This document shows positions 33,930 through 47,745 of a stretch of 64,000 nucleotides of DNA, piece by piece. A model generated the notes under the pieces. That model did not search any database. It worked only from the letters and a program-made list of their open reading frames with translations, and had not been told where the DNA came from. Each line of letters begins with the position of its first letter. The first letter of the stretch is position 1. The stretch is from Annona cherimola (lineage: Eukaryota; Streptophyta; Magnoliopsida; Magnoliales; Annonaceae): the NCBI GenBank assembly GCA_030490835.1, contig CM059971.1:3232545-3296544 (forward strand), written 5' to 3'. The translations under genes and the position numbers were made by a program.

Positions 33930-36500
33930 AATTTTTGAAATTTTAAAAATTAGAATACAAATTAGATACACTCAGGATAACATATTTCATGAAAACCAAA
34001 AAATTAGAAAATCAGCTTCATCGAAGCTCTTGCAAAGTCAGGCTTACCCGATCATTATCCATTTTCACATAGAAGTGATGCCACACATGGAACCGGTTTT
34101 TCACCCCAAAATTATTATTTTTTGTTGTTTATTATAAGGACTTCAACGAATTAGACATCAACATGATTGAATACGTACGTTGGCGGAGCCAATACGATGA
34201 GCTTGTACTCAATAGCACTGCCTGCCTATGTATATTCATTTGTAAATAATGATTTTCATATCCATAAGACTCCTACTTTTTTTTTTTTTTTTTTTTTTCC
34301 TATTGTTACATATGAAATCTTATCATTTTACAAATCACGCCCATAAATCTTTACAAATGGAGAAAACCAAATCTCCTTATACAGGTGATCAAGCTTCTAC
34401 ACACATGGATGACGAACCACCCGTCATAGGGCGCATGAGACTTTCACTTTTTTATGTATATATATATTTTTTATAAAAGAAATTACTCTAACCCGACCCT
34501 CTTTCCATGTGAAAAAGGTTCGGAAAAGAGTAATCTAAATAATTCATTACCAAAAAAACATCTGTATATTATACATGTGACAATTGATATTATAATTAAT
34601 CACTTTTACTACCTTCACATGGTAGAAAATTTTTTTAGTAAATACTTCCATCGTCAGGGGGAATTTATAAAACCCTGGAAAATCTACAAATAAACCATTT
34701 GCACAAGACAAGAGATTGGGTGTTCAAATTAACACCCAATTGCTTGTCTGTATTGTAATTTTCAGTCTTGTAGCCAGCAGAAAATAGAAACAGGCAAAAT
34801 GGAGGAAAGCTTATCTCTGTCTCCTTTTACCATAGGCGGATCCACGTACACGTCAGTGATGCAACTGCACCCACTAAAATTTTAAAAATTATATAATTTT
34901 TCATAATGATTTGATAAAATATTTCAAAATTCTATTCATTTTATCATTATTGCCCCCACTTAAAGCAATATCAATATCTCTTCATGTTAAATTGCCCCCA
35001 CTGCCTTTTTCACCTCACGTCCAAAAACATCAATTCCCAACCCATCCCAACCCATCCCAACCCAACCCAACCCGTATTTGCTCTATATCCCATCCTCACC
35101 TATCCATTTCTCATTCCTTTCTAAGAAACTCCCTCATGTATACCAAAATGAAATGTCTCTTTATCTTTTCCTTGTTTTATTGTCTATATAAACTACAAGT
35201 CCAGCCCATGGCTTTGCTGTCACCTAACATTTTTCTAACGCCAGCCCCACATTATAATTCTAATATCAATTGAATACGGTTGTGTTTGTCATTTTCGTAA
35301 ACTTTTAAATCTCAAAATTTTCACTCTGCACAATTAATCTATTTTCTGATCTCCTATTACATCTTTCTATAGCTACTACATTTTCCAATTATTTATCCAC
35401 AATTACCCATATATTTACGATGATTTCCCCTACCATATCTATATTTGTAGATTGCATCCTGGCTTGCCATTGTCTGTTGATTTCGTGCATGACAGTTATG
35501 AGTCTTTTACCTGAGTTTGATGGGCGGTCTAGATATATTCATCGTCACCAGAAGTGCAACAAAATTTATGGGCGCGGTTGCTTTTAATGTGCTACCGATT
35601 CATTTTATATTAATATCATGTGTCTAGCTAATAGACTAGTCTCATCAAAATTAAATACGTGCATGAGCTTTTAATGTCTTAACGATTCATTATATTTATA
35701 TCTTCTATTTAGCTAAAAAACCAATGTCTTCAAAATTAAATATGTACATGAGTCATATTTGCTTAAAAATCCACAAATTTTTAGATCGATTTATGTATAT
35801 ATTAGAATATAATAATATTTTATAACATTATTTATTTACATAGTAACGAGATTTTATATTGCAGTTAAGATTTTACTATTATTTGTAGTCAAATTTTATT
35901 GGACTTTGCTTATATGAAACCACTCTTATATTTTGCTCTTGTGATTTTTAATATCAATGCTAAAACATACCTACTAAGATTTACCCTAATTTCAAATGCT
36001 AGGCAATCCCAAATATATCCACTAGCACTAATTTTACATTTAATCCCGAAATTTCCCATTCTGTCAAATAAGGTTTAGTTAATAGTATTTTCTTTAGTTG
36101 CTACTTATAGTTTCATAAATACCAAAAATACCTCTGATGTAACATGATAAAAGATAAAGTGAAATATAATGACAATGAATTAGTGCTCTCTAAATTCAAA
36201 ACTTTTGGGTAACTAGAGAAATAGTGAGTCATATATAATGTTTAATTCTTTGAATTCAATCCTAACTTTGAGGGGCATATTGATAACTTCACAAATAGAC
36301 TGATGTTGTCTATTAACATATGCAATAGGATGAACATTTTTGAAATTAGATGGAAATGCAGCTGACATATTTGAGATCTTTAAAATGTAATAGATATCTT
36401 TAAAATTAAAGTCAAACATAGTAGACATATTTTGAAAAAACCCTTAGTATCTTAATGGAAAATTCATTTTGAAATCCTTTCATTTGTCCAGTATAACTTT
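33930..36500. other. No gene seen; simple repeats
   Basis: AT-rich intergenic DNA. It holds a T-run at 34278-34299 and a CCCAA/CCCAT minisatellite-like run at 35036-35073. A pyrimidine-rich stretch at 35275-35440 resembles family C elements. Short open frames are not protein-like. Confidence 0.5.
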
Positions 36501-36509
36501 GCCTAAGTT

Positions 36510-36870
36510 TTATCTACAAATGTATAAAATCAATACAATAAAATAGTTTAATATTAAATATTAATTTTCAAATTGTATTTTTCAGTATTTAAACTATTGA
36601 AAATATCATTAATGTATGAATACATGATTCTATAAAATATTATTACACCTTAATACACATGTAAATAAATATAAGCATTTTTTTTAATTTACACTTGAAT
36701 GTATATTTCAACAAATAACAAACGTGGCGATTGCACATTATTGGTTTGGATAAAACTTGGCTTTCTTACAAAATTAATAATCTTAAATATAATGAATGGA
36801 GTTGATTTCACATTAAAAATTAATATATTAAAAGTAGAAGGGATTACATAGAACCACTTCAATGTGGCTT
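36510..36870. repeat. Partial MITE, family B
   Basis: Shares with the complete copies at 43675 and 57712 the phrases AATACAATAAAATAGTTTAATA, AATACATGATTCTATAAA and the right-arm phrase AAATATAATGAATGGAGTTGA. The left end is missing or diverged. Confidence 0.5.
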
Positions 36871-36909
36871 AGTTACATGGAGCATAATTATATACACTAT
36901 GATATATTT

Positions 36910-37270
36910 TAAGTTAAAATACAACATTCATTTATTTTATTTTATTTTATTTCTGTTTGATTTTTCTTTATAAATATATTTTTCTAATTGTATTTAATCC
37001 ATATATCAAGTTTTGTCATTTTACAATACTTTTACATATTTATTTTATTTTTAAAAAATACTAATTACAAGGGCATTTAAGTTATTTTCACCTCTTAAAA
37101 AACTTGGTTTAAAAAATAAAAAATAAAAATATAAAAGTATGGTAAAATTGAAAAAACTTTGTATGTAAATTGAATACACTTAGGAAAACACATTTATGAA
37201 GAAAAATTATAAAATAAATGAATGTTATATTTTAGCCTAAATTAATCTTGACGTATATAATCAAGTTCCT
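36910..37270. repeat. Foldback MITE, family A-like subfamily
   Basis: Inverted arms: TTTAAGTTAAAATACAACAT on the left and ATGTTATATTTTAGCCTAAA on the right. The central phrase CAAGGGCATTTAAG separates them. Similar to the element at 26990-27300. Confidence 0.6.
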
Positions 37271-37279
37271 AATTACATA

Positions 37280-38029
37280 GAAGCAAAGTCAATTTTAATA
37301 ACTACATGAACACGACATTTAGTTGCTTTTGATTAAAAAATGCTACATTTTTATGTCACCAATCATTGCTAATTTTTACTAAGTTATGTAACGGCTAGCC
37401 TCACATGATGGGAACCCCATATATAATATATATAGGAAGAGATATTGCTGGCTTGAAATTAAAGTAGGATTACGATGTCTATTGCATAATGCTAATTATT
37501 TCATTCACGGTTTTCGTCCACAATCATCACAGATAATTGGTATTGAGATGTGTGGAGTAAAATCACAGGCTATCAATCTGATTGGTGACCTTTTTAATTT
37601 GTTGGTGGATACCCTGTTTGAAAGCTGGCTACACATCAAATGATTACATTTTAATGCTGTTGTAGTAAACATGCAAAGTAATGCTAACGTTTCAATTACT
37701 TATACTAACGTAACTTGTGGGTGAAACTAATATTAATTAATTTGTTACCACTATATATGCATTACCTTTTAAGCTTGTCGATATTCCATATTCTTAATAA
37801 TATAATTAATTTACTGTGAAAGATTAGACATTATGATTATTTGTATTGAAGCAATCTAAATGATGTTTTATTTATTTATTTAACAAAAGGAGACATTATG
37901 TATACATTATCTAAATTTACTAAACGAGTTTGCAGCAAGCTTGAGACTATTAGGACCTATTGCAAAATAAGATTCGTAAATGGGACCAATGGGTGTATAT
38001 TTCTTAATTTTAGGATCACGAAAAGGTGC
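37280..38029. other. No gene seen
   Basis: AT-rich unique-looking DNA between the foldback element and the tandem duplication. No protein-like frame. Confidence 0.4.
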
Positions 38030-40434
38030 AGAATGGAAAAAAAAAAATTATGAGGAAGCAAATGTAAATAGCACTCAAAATAAAACTAGAATTTAGCACT
38101 AAATACATCAATATGATAGATCTAAATGACATTAAATGAAAACTGGAATTATCTTAAAAAATACAAGATGATAACCACTATATATTTAATAATGAGTCTA
38201 ACTTGTGTACATTTCATCTTACCAAAGTAATTTGATAGATCGGTTAGTTTGGACTGCGTCTTAGCAATTTTCTCAAATCTAATTCCTCTGTTAATTTTAT
38301 TATTATGTGTTTAATTGAGGAAAATATTTCAATCTATGACTTGCATGATTTCTAAAATTAAGAACCGTTTAATTAAGAGTGCTTTCAGGGAATCATATGA
38401 GATACATACAGCCGGAAAACTCAGAAACTGTGTATGGAAGGACAACGTTGTTTTTGAAAAAATTTCGATTTATATGTGCATTCCCATTTATATCTTTCTC
38501 CAAAATTCACAACAAAATGGGCATGCATATTTTGATCATTATTAAAAATCAGAATAAAATGCCAACCACTTTTAGCGTGGTTGGTCGGGCTATTGACAGA
38601 TGCGGCCGTGGGAGGGGGATAAGATGTCATGAAAATACAATAATAACCTTTTAACGACACGAGGAGTTATTTGTATTTATCGTCAAACTATATAAGAGTT
38701 TGATATGGAATTATTTACAATTATGACTAAACCACGTGGAAGTTATTTGTAATTTTGATCAAACAAAGTGAGTATGTTTGTACATTACCCATAAAAAATT
38801 AAAATAAAATGCTAAATAAATTTAAAAGACTTCCATATTTTACCCTAAAAAGAAATTGAGAAGATGGCTGCGGTAGCTTTCAAATGAGGTGTATATGATT
38901 TTTGTCTTCCTTCTTCTTCGGTAATATGTGGACCACTGACAATTGGATGATTTTGAATAGGTTCATGGAGAATTATTCTAGAGTATTTATCAAAGTTATT
39001 AAATACAATAGTATAATATTTATAAAAAAATGAATAAATAATAAATCTAAGCACGTAACCACGTCAATGGCTTCAACATTAGTTAATGCAGTTGACTATA
39101 TTTTAATCGCGTTTATTAGTATTTAACTTCATGCAATTGAAGGCTTGTTTATTTGGCTGTAGCGGTTAGATTACTTCATGACTAGGATCCGACTACAATA
39201 TACTACTTTATGGCTAAGGCCTAAGTGGATGAAATTCTAAAATGTGTAGGATTGTGAGGACGAAAGGTGAAAAGGTCCGTATGCAATAAAAGAGCAAGAT
39301 TATTTCAAATAGTTATAACTTTGGATCTGTGTGAAGTTACGGAAACCCCCAAAATATTAACAGAATACTCTTTTCGAGCCGACATCATAATTGTCATTAC
39401 AATTATAATTTTTATTATTTTTAGTAAATTCTGATTTATTAAAAATAATAAGTCATGTTTATTAAAAGTTTTCATAGTTTTCTTTTATAATTTTTACTTG
39501 TGTAAGATACCCCAAGTCTTCTTATTTTTATAAAGAAAAAAAAAACTTATTTGTGTGAGGTTTTCTTATTGCTAGTGTTTGCTAGAGTACTTGGATAAAT
39601 ATATTATCTTCTTTTTATTTTTTAAGATTTACAGACATTGAATAATATTCCAGAGTTTTTTTTTAAAAAAATTGTATTTAAATTTCGGTTTTGAAACTTC
39701 TTTATTGATCTTAAGTATAGTCAAACTCCGGACCCAATTACTAGGAGACCCCAAAGGAGTGGTTTGCGTGTCAGGATGACACAAGCTGAATTTCACATAG
39801 AGAAGACACGTCTGGCGAGAAATAGACAAAGGTCGATCATGGTGGACTGAGCTACGGAGAGGGAGATGTTAGTTTTAATGGAATAAGCAATGACTCTGGC
39901 ATGTATTGGCATGCGTGGAAAAAGCGATTATTTTATTATTATTGATGAGGAGGAAAAAGCGATTATTGGTGCGTGCAACATAGGCAAGTTGGTATGACGA
40001 AAATAATGTAGGAGTTGGTTGTGTAATATAGGAAATGAAGACAAATTGACATGATGCAAGTGCAGAGAACTAAGAAAAAATACTTGAAAAACTTGCAAAT
40101 GGTGGGGGGAATGATGCGGGCGTGGGAGCGGGAGCATAGTCTACTGAATAGTCAGGTCCCTCGTATGAATATGAATTGGTAAGAGCTTATTGTTTCTCGT
40201 GTGATAGGTGGAAATCTATTATTCCTGTAACATGATAAGATGTCATGACAATACAACAAAAATGTTTTAACGACACGAGGAGTTATTTGTAATTATGGTT
40301 AAACTATGTAAGAGTTGATATGAGATTATTTACAATTATGACTAAGTTATGTAAGAGTTATTTGTAATTTTGATCAAATAAAGTAAGTATATTTGTAAGT
40401 TATGTAAGAGTTATTTACAAATAAAGTTGCAGAA
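38030..40434 (+). repeat. Tandem duplication (2.4 kb), unit 1
   Basis: Starts GCAGAATGGAAAAA and matches the next unit (40435 onward) with only occasional substitutions and short indels across essentially its whole length. Landmarks: GAACCGTTTAATTAAGAG (38362 and 40766), GGCTGTAGCGGTTAGATTAC (39155 and 41556), GACTGAGCTACGGAGAGGGA. It contains two copies of a sub-repeat, at 38625-38941 (317 bp) and from 40241 (partial, broken off near 40395). No gene; the small open frames appear in both units but are not protein-like. Confidence 0.85.
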
Positions 40435-42981
40435 TGGAAAAAATATATATATTATGAGGAAGCAAATGTAAATAGCCCTAAAATAAAGCTAGAATTTAGC
40501 ACTAAATACGTCAATATAATAGATGTAAATGACATTAGATGAAAACTGGAATTATCTTTAAAAATACAAGATTACAACAACTATATATTTAATAATGAGT
40601 CTAACTTGTGTACATTTCATCTTACCAAAGTAATTTGATATGTCAGTTAGTTTGGGCTGCATCTTAGCAATTTTCTCAAATCTAATTCCTCTGTTAATTT
40701 TATATTATGTGTTTAATTAAGGAAAAATATTTCAATGTATGACTTGCATGATTTCTAAAATTAAGAACCGTTTAATTAAGAGTGCTTTGAGGGAATCATA
40801 TGAGATACATACAGCCGGAAAACGCAGCAACTGTGTATGGAAGGACAACGTTGTTTTTGAAAAATTTTCGATTTATATGTGCATCCCATTTATATCTTTC
40901 TCCAAATTGACAACAAAATGGGCATGCATATTTTGATCATTATTAAAAATCAGAATAAAATGCCAACCACTTTTAGCGTGGTTGGTCGGGCTATTGACAT
41001 ATGCGGGCGTGGGAGGGGGATAAGATGTCATGACAATACAATAATAACCTTTTAACGACACGAGGAGTTATTTGTAATTATGGTTAAACTATGTAAGCCT
41101 TTGATATGGAATTATTTACAATTATGACTAAACCATGTGGAAGTTATTTGTAATTTTGATCAAACAAAGTGGGTATGTTTGTACAATACCCATAAAAAAT
41201 TAAAATAAAATGCTAAATAAATTTAAAAGACTACCATATTTTACCCTAAAAAGAAATTGAGAAGATGGCTGCGGTCGGTTTCAAATGAGGTGTATATGAT
41301 TTTTGTCTTCCTTCTTCTTCGTTAATATGTGGACCACTGACAATTGGATGATTTTGAATAGGTTCATGGAGAAATATTCTAGAGTATTTATCAAAGTTAT
41401 TAAATAAAATTATATAATATTTATAAAAAATGAATAAATAATAAATCTAAGCACGTAACCACGTCAATGGCTTCAACATTAGTTAATGCAGTTGAATATA
41501 TTTTAATCGCGTTGATTAGTATTTAACTTCATGCAATTGAAGGCTTGTTTATTTGGCTGTAGCGGTTAGATTACTTCATGACTAGGATCCGACTACAATA
41601 TACTACTTTATGGCTAAGGCCTAAGTGGATGAAATTCTAAAATGTGTAGGACTGAGGACGAAAGGTGAAAAGGTCCTTATGCAATAAAAGAGCAAGATTA
41701 TTTCAAATAGTTATAACTTTGGATCCGTGTGGAGTTACGGAAACCCCCAAAACATTAACAAAATGCTCTTTTCGAGCCGACATCATAATTGTCATTACAA
41801 TTATAATTTTTATTATATTTAGTGAGTTCTGATTTTAATAATTTTTGGTAAATTCTGATTTATTAAAAATAATAAGTCATGTTTATTAAAAAATTTCATA
41901 GTTTTCTGATATAATTTTATTTGTGTAAGATCCCCCCAAGTCTTCTTATTTTTAAAAAGAAAAAAAAACTTATTTGTGTGAGGTTTTCTTATTGCTAGTG
42001 TTTGCTAGAGTACTTGGATAAATATATTGTCTTCTTTTTATTTTTTAAGATTTACAGACATTGAATAATATTCCAGAGATTATTTTTTAAAAAAATTTGT
42101 ATTTAAATTTCGGTTTTGAAACTTGTTTATTGATCTTATGGTATAGTCAAACTCAGGACCCAATTACTAGGAGACCCCAAAGGAGTGGTTTGCGTGTCAG
42201 GATGACACAAGCTGAGTTTCACATAGAGAAGACACGTCTGGCGAGAAATAGACAAAGGTCGATCATGGTGGACTGAGCTACGGAGAGGGAGATGTTAGTT
42301 TTAATGGAATAAGCAATGACTCTGGCATGCATTGATATGCGTGGAAAAAGAGATTATTTTATTATTATAGATGAGGAGAAAAAGGTGATTATTGGTGTGT
42401 GCAACATGGGCAAGTTGGTATGCCGAAGATAATGTAGGAAGTAGTTGTGTAATATAGGAAATGAAGACAAATTGACATGATGCAAGTGCAGAGAACTAAG
42501 AAAAATACTTGAAAAACTTGCAAATGGTGGGGGGAATGATGCGGGCGTGGGAGCGGGAGCATAGTCTACTGAATAGTCAGGTCCCTCGTATGAATATGAA
42601 TTGGTAAGAGCTTATTGTTTCTCATGTGATAGGTGGAAATCTATTATTCCTGTAACATGATAAGATGTCATGACAATACAACAAAAACGTTTTAACGGCA
42701 CGAGGAGTTATTTGTAATTATAGTTAAACTATGTAAGAGCTGATATGAGATTATTTACAATTATGACTAAGTTATGTAAGAGTTATTTGCAATTTTGATC
42801 AAATAAAGTTGGTATATTTATACAATACTCATAAAAAATTAAAATAAAATGATAAATAAATTTAAAGGACTACCATATTTTACCCTAAAAAGAAATTGAG
42901 AAGATGACTGATGTAGCTTTCACATGAGGTGTATATGATTTTTGTCTCCCTTCTTCTTCGGTAATATGTGGACCACTGACA
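40435..42981 (+). repeat. Tandem duplication (2.4 kb), unit 2
   Basis: Second unit, head to tail with the first. It carries complete sub-repeats at 41026-41342 and 42666-42981 that begin TGTCATGAC and end CCACTGACA. The end of the right sub-repeat is the end of the duplicated region. The interval 41026-42981 therefore looks superficially like a 1.96-kb LTR element, but no primer-binding site or polypurine tract was found and the flanks do not form a target duplication. Confidence 0.85.
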
Positions 42982-43674
42982 ATAATTTGCCGCTGCCCAC
43001 TAATAAAAATTACAACTAATTTGTTTGCAGTCCTGTGGTAGACATCCATCCTTCGAAAAATCGAGGCTAGTTCCCATGTGCTGAGTTTGTCTCATTTAAT
43101 GCTTGGAATATGCATGCAATCCGGGCCAATTCATGCACGCCACACATGCAATCTCGCTTCGAATGGCTTGGTTGTGCTGTCAAACGTACAGTAATAAACA
43201 GAACAAATTTTTTAAAAAAAAAATCTAAGTTTTATTTGAGTAGACAAACGTGGTTAATTAACAGGTAAAAACATGGAGAAAATGATGCTTTTGCTTTTTA
43301 TACTTGAGTGTACACCAAGACTTTGTTTCCAAATCATGATTGCAAAAACTAATGTGTATTTAATTAATTAACCAGTAGACTAGACAATCTACGTCTTTAT
43401 GTTTAATATATACATGCTCACACATACACATACTAGATATAATCCAATGCTTTTAAAAACACAATAAGTTATGGTGTAGTTGTCTTGACATGTACCCCCT
43501 ATTTATTTAAATGTATTATTATTTTATAGAATCATTTATCTATAATTTATATCTTAGATATTTTCTATTTTGAAAAATAATTTTAAAATTGTTATTATTC
43601 AATTTAAATAAAAATAGTATTCCAACAAAATAAATAATTTTAAATATAATTGATGAAGTAGATTACAAGAATGC
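42982..43674. other. No gene seen
   Basis: Contains a less AT-rich patch (43000-43190) with ATGCATGCAATCCGGGCC. No protein-like frame. Confidence 0.4.
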
Positions 43675-44172
43675 TTTTATGAAACCCCTCTTCTATGTAC
43701 CTTATTCTATTTTGAATATTTTAATTATTTTAAATTTATTAGAAAATTTACTTCATCTATTGTATTTAACATTATTTATGGTATCTTGAAACCTTTTTTA
43801 CTTATCTAATATCATCGTACATGAGCCTCATCTACATGTGTATAAAGGCAATGTAATAAAATAATTTAATATAAAAAATAACAAATTTAAATTTTCATTT
43901 CAACATCTAAACTGTCTAAAATATCATTTTATGTATATAAATAATTCTATAAAGTATTAGTATATTCTAATACATATGTGAAATAAATCTAAGTATTTTC
44001 TCAATTTACACATGAATATACCTATTTTTGTGCAAGTGTGGCCGCATTCACATATTTGATTTAAATGAAATTTAATCTCATAGATAAACAAATGACACTA
44101 ACTATAATAAATGAATTATATTTTTATCAAATATTAAGTACTTAAAATTTAAAAGGGTTACTAAAAATGGGG
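43675..44172. repeat. MITE, family B, about 0.5 kb
   Basis: Left end TATGAAACCCCTCTTCTATG and right end, read inward, TTTTTAGTAACCCTTTT are related. Just inside, the left ACTTCATCTATTGTATTTAA pairs with the right AACTATAATAAATGAATTAT. A second complete copy is at 57712-58180. Partial copies lie near 2455-2620, 13240-13420, 14705-14800, 32521-32745, 36510-36870, 44315-44640 and 50160-50425. Non-coding. Confidence 0.6.
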
Positions 44173-44314
44173 CCTTAGTAGACTATATTTATAATTGTGG
44201 AAAGTTCTTTTTGAGCAAACTATATCATAACTTTTTATGTTGACTATGCTATAACTTGTGTGATTTTAAAAATAATAGATCTTATATATATATAAGAACC
44301 CATCATATGCATCG

Positions 44315-44640
44315 TAACTAAGGTACAGTCCACTATAAAATGGGCCCCACACATATGAAAATGTAATGAAATTTTATACAATTATTTGGCCATATAAAAA
44401 GTATACTTTGGATTATTTAGATGTTAAAATATTACTTTAAACTTGATATTTAAGCTAAATTATTTTAGTATGTTGATTTTGTACCCTTTTAAAATAGGAC
44501 ACATACACATGTTGGATTTGAATAAAAATTGGCATGCTAATAAAGCGTATAATTATAAATACAATTGGTAGAATAGATTTTTTCATTCATGATTAAGTGG
44601 GCTCCATAGTGCATGAACTGTACCATAATTAAGGTGCAGT
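44315..44640. repeat. Partial MITE, family B
   Basis: Shares GATGTTAAAATATTACTTTAA and the closing GGTAGAATAGATTTT/CATAGTGCATGAACTG region with other family B pieces (compare 50185-50400). Both ends carry a GGTACAGTCCACTATAAAA/ACCATAATTAAGGTGCAGT pair, so the repeat may be a distinct subfamily. Confidence 0.45.
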
Positions 44641-44929
44641 CTGAATGAACTTTATTATTTTGGTATATATATACATACCCTCAAATTAATATTCTCAGTG
44701 GCATGCACATGTGGGGCAAGATATTGTCTTCGCAAGAGAATTGTATTCCACCACAAGCTGGTTGGATATGTGCTCATGCTGGTTTCTTGTTTGCACCACC
44801 ACTCTTAAGGGTTATTTGCATTTTAAAATTAAGTTTGCTTAGTTATATGTTGATTGGGTTTTTTACCATTACATCTTAATTCATCTTATAATCAAACTCT
44901 GAGACAATTCTGAGACAATTCTTATAAGT

Positions 44930-45185
44930 ATCAAAAGTGAGAACATAAGCTTCCAAATATCAAAAGAAGAGACAACAAGCTCCCGAACCTATTTTTAATA
45001 AAGACTACAGACATCTAAACATCAATGAGCAAGACAACAAGCTCCCACGCCTATTAAAAAATGGAGACCCCATGCACCAATTAAAAGCCAGCTGAAATTT
45101 TTATACAAGGGATTGAAACCACTCACATCGCATATGCATGACCTTATGCGCTGGCGACGTGACTGATCGAGCTATGCTCGAGTTT
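44930..45185 (-). mobile_element. tRNA-derived SINE, diverged
   Basis: On the minus strand TAGCTCGATCAGT (45162-45174) resembles an A box and GGTTTCAATCC (45110-45120) a B box, about 42 bases apart. Downstream (lower coordinates) the body contains GGGAGCTTGTTGTC twice, a phrase shared with 13037-13229. Termini are uncertain. Confidence 0.5.
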
Positions 45186-45835
45186 TCGTATTGCATTCAA
45201 AAACATATACTATTTTATTTATTATACTATTTTTATTTATTGCATTTAGACCCTGCCATTAACATCCACAAATGACAAGTTCTAAAATGCAATAAATGAA
45301 GACTTAGAGGGCCTGAATATGAGAACTTTAGGTTCAATTTTCAATTTGCAATTAACAAACTTATAGAGTTTTAATTGCAAACATATATTTGCAAAACCTA
45401 AAATACACAAGATGATTTATTGAATTAAAGGAATAGTTTAGATAAATTTTTTATAATACGAAATTATTTTCCTATAAATGTAAGAAAATTAAAACTTAAT
45501 ATCATTTATTATGAGAATTTTAAAATCTAACAGAGACAGGTTTATTTATTTAGTTTGAGAAACATGTTTATATTTCAAATATACTTTTTTGTATTTTTAT
45601 AATATAAGAAAATCAGAATTTAATTATTATTTAATATGACGATTTACAAAAGTTAAAAGAATAAATTGGTGTGTTGAATACAAGAAATATTCTCGATAAA
45701 TCAAATTTTTTGATATTTCAAATGCATTTTCTTTTTGATAGAGGAAAATTAATTTTTAATATCAATTGTTTAATGTAAGGACTATCATTAATAATAAATT
45801 TTATCGATACTTTAAGGGGTTAAACATTTTCTTTT
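45186..45835. other. No gene seen
   Basis: Very AT-rich; short imperfect direct repeats of the AATATGAGAATTT kind. No reading frame. Confidence 0.4.
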
Positions 45836-47745
45836 TAATAAAATAAAATAAAATTTCAATAATCTATATGAGAATTTTCTAAATCCGAATTTTCAAGTTA
45901 ATTTATTTGATGTAGGAAACGTTTTGAAAATATCTTTAATAATATAAAGAAATTTTCTTATATTTATCTTTTACAATATGAGAAAATTAATTTTGAATAT
46001 GATTTATATTAGAATTTGGGGAAAACGAACAACATTAAACTACTTTATTTAATATGATAGATAAATATAAATATAAAATTTTTACTGTTTTAAGGTATTT
46101 TTAGTTCTAATTATATACGAAATTGAATTTTGTGCATTTTGAGTTTGATAATTATCAATTAGTACTAAAGGTTTTTGTATTTACGTTTTAGGCTTTCTTT
46201 GTTTTCATTTGTCGCATTTTAGGCCTTGCTGATAATGGTTATTAATGATAGGATCAGAAAGGCAATAAATAAAAATGTTATAGGTTCAAAAATGTAAATA
46301 CAGAAATACAAAAGTTTAAAATATAAATAAACAAACTTACATGGTTTCTAATGCAAAAATAACCCTCACTCCGCTGCTATTCTTGTTCTTCACGTGTGCG
46401 CAACGGCAGCACTTACTAGAACCGATTATCGGCTGGCTTTAGAAAAATGGTTCTTTTTTTGTTAAAAAAAAATTGCTTTTTCTTGTAATCAAACAGAGAT
46501 TAGCCAATCACGTGATCAGGTCGGGCAAAAGTAGTCAGCTAATGTGCCAAATTTCCATTTATCAATGTTATATAGTCTTGTCAACACGTACATGACAAGA
46601 TCATTGATACCATTAATAAACGAGTGCATGCATGTGTAAGAGATATGGGGTTTGAAACTGCCCGAGGTGACCGAATGCATCCAGGTGCATTTCACCCGTT
46701 TATTTTTATTTTTTTGAAAATTTTTTTATACAATTGTTATTTTAAGTTTATTTAATATGTATATCAATTTTTATCATTTTTAAAAATGTTGAGGTATTTA
46801 TTTTTCTATTTTTTAAAATCAGTGCATTTTGTATAAAAATTTAAAAAATGAGTTTTTACTCCTAGGTGTACTGAAGCTAAGTGCACTCGAGTGTATTGTA
46901 TCATGTCTTTTGAAACCGATACAAATTCTTATCTTTTTCTTGAAATGTTTTTTTCTTTTTCATTAGAAGGTTTTTCGTACAATAAATTTTAAATCATAGA
47001 CACGAAGGGAATGTAAAAATTATAGATATGAAAGCAAATACCTCTTATTTATTTGAGACCGCAAATGCTTTAGCAACTATTGGGTTCACGACAAAATAAC
47101 TTTATTGTTAAGAATATGCTAATTCAAATACTAATTTATGAATGTTGGCTAGCTTCCATAGCTATGTAATTAATTAAAGACAATAACCAGAGAGAGGAGT
47201 AGTAGTAGTAGTAATAATAATAATAATAATATCCTCCTCATTATAAGAGAAAATTCCTTTTGTAACCATAATATTTACTATTAATTCTTAATATGTTCAT
47301 AACATTTCATAAATTACTTCAATATCATCACGTTTCACCCTAATTTGTTTTTCATATTTATGCTGTAAAAACAATTGTTATTACCACACTGAAAAGACAA
47401 TTTTTCTCACACCAAAATTTCCTAATTGAAACGATCCAATAATAATGTAATTCCTTAATGATAATAAATTATTAATTTATAATATCAAATGATTTAAGCT
47501 TCATATTAGAGATAATTTATTTTAATTAAAAAATTTTAGAGAGGTAAAATTGTCTTTTCATTGAATAGATAACGGTTATTTTAACGACATGAGTTCAAAA
47601 AGAATTTAAATCGAAATTTATGGGTATAAGAGAATGTTTACATTTATATTTGTCAGCGCGTACACTCGCTGGCCAACAGCACCAGCATGAACCAGCAGTG
47701 CACGAATGCTACCCCGCGCTCGCTACGCTCTTCGGACCACATTTT
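45836..47745 (+). repeat. Upstream tandem array, unit 1 (about 1.9 kb)
   Basis: Begins with the AATAAAATAAAATTTCAATA block and ends with GCTACGCTCTTCGGACCAC. The end block (47655-47740) includes GCTGGCCAACAGCACCAGCA. It keeps a central part (about 46590-47310), with an AGT/AAT trinucleotide run (47200-47231), that unit 2 lacks and unit 3 retains in part. Its last 100 bases resemble the sequence just upstream of the receptor kinase TATA box. No coding. Confidence 0.75.

Noticed and set aside
41026..42981. Complete LTR retrotransposon with 317-bp LTRs
   Set aside because: Ends are TG...CA, but there is no primer-binding site, no polypurine tract and no matching target duplication. The same direct repeats occur in the tandem copy, so local duplication explains them.
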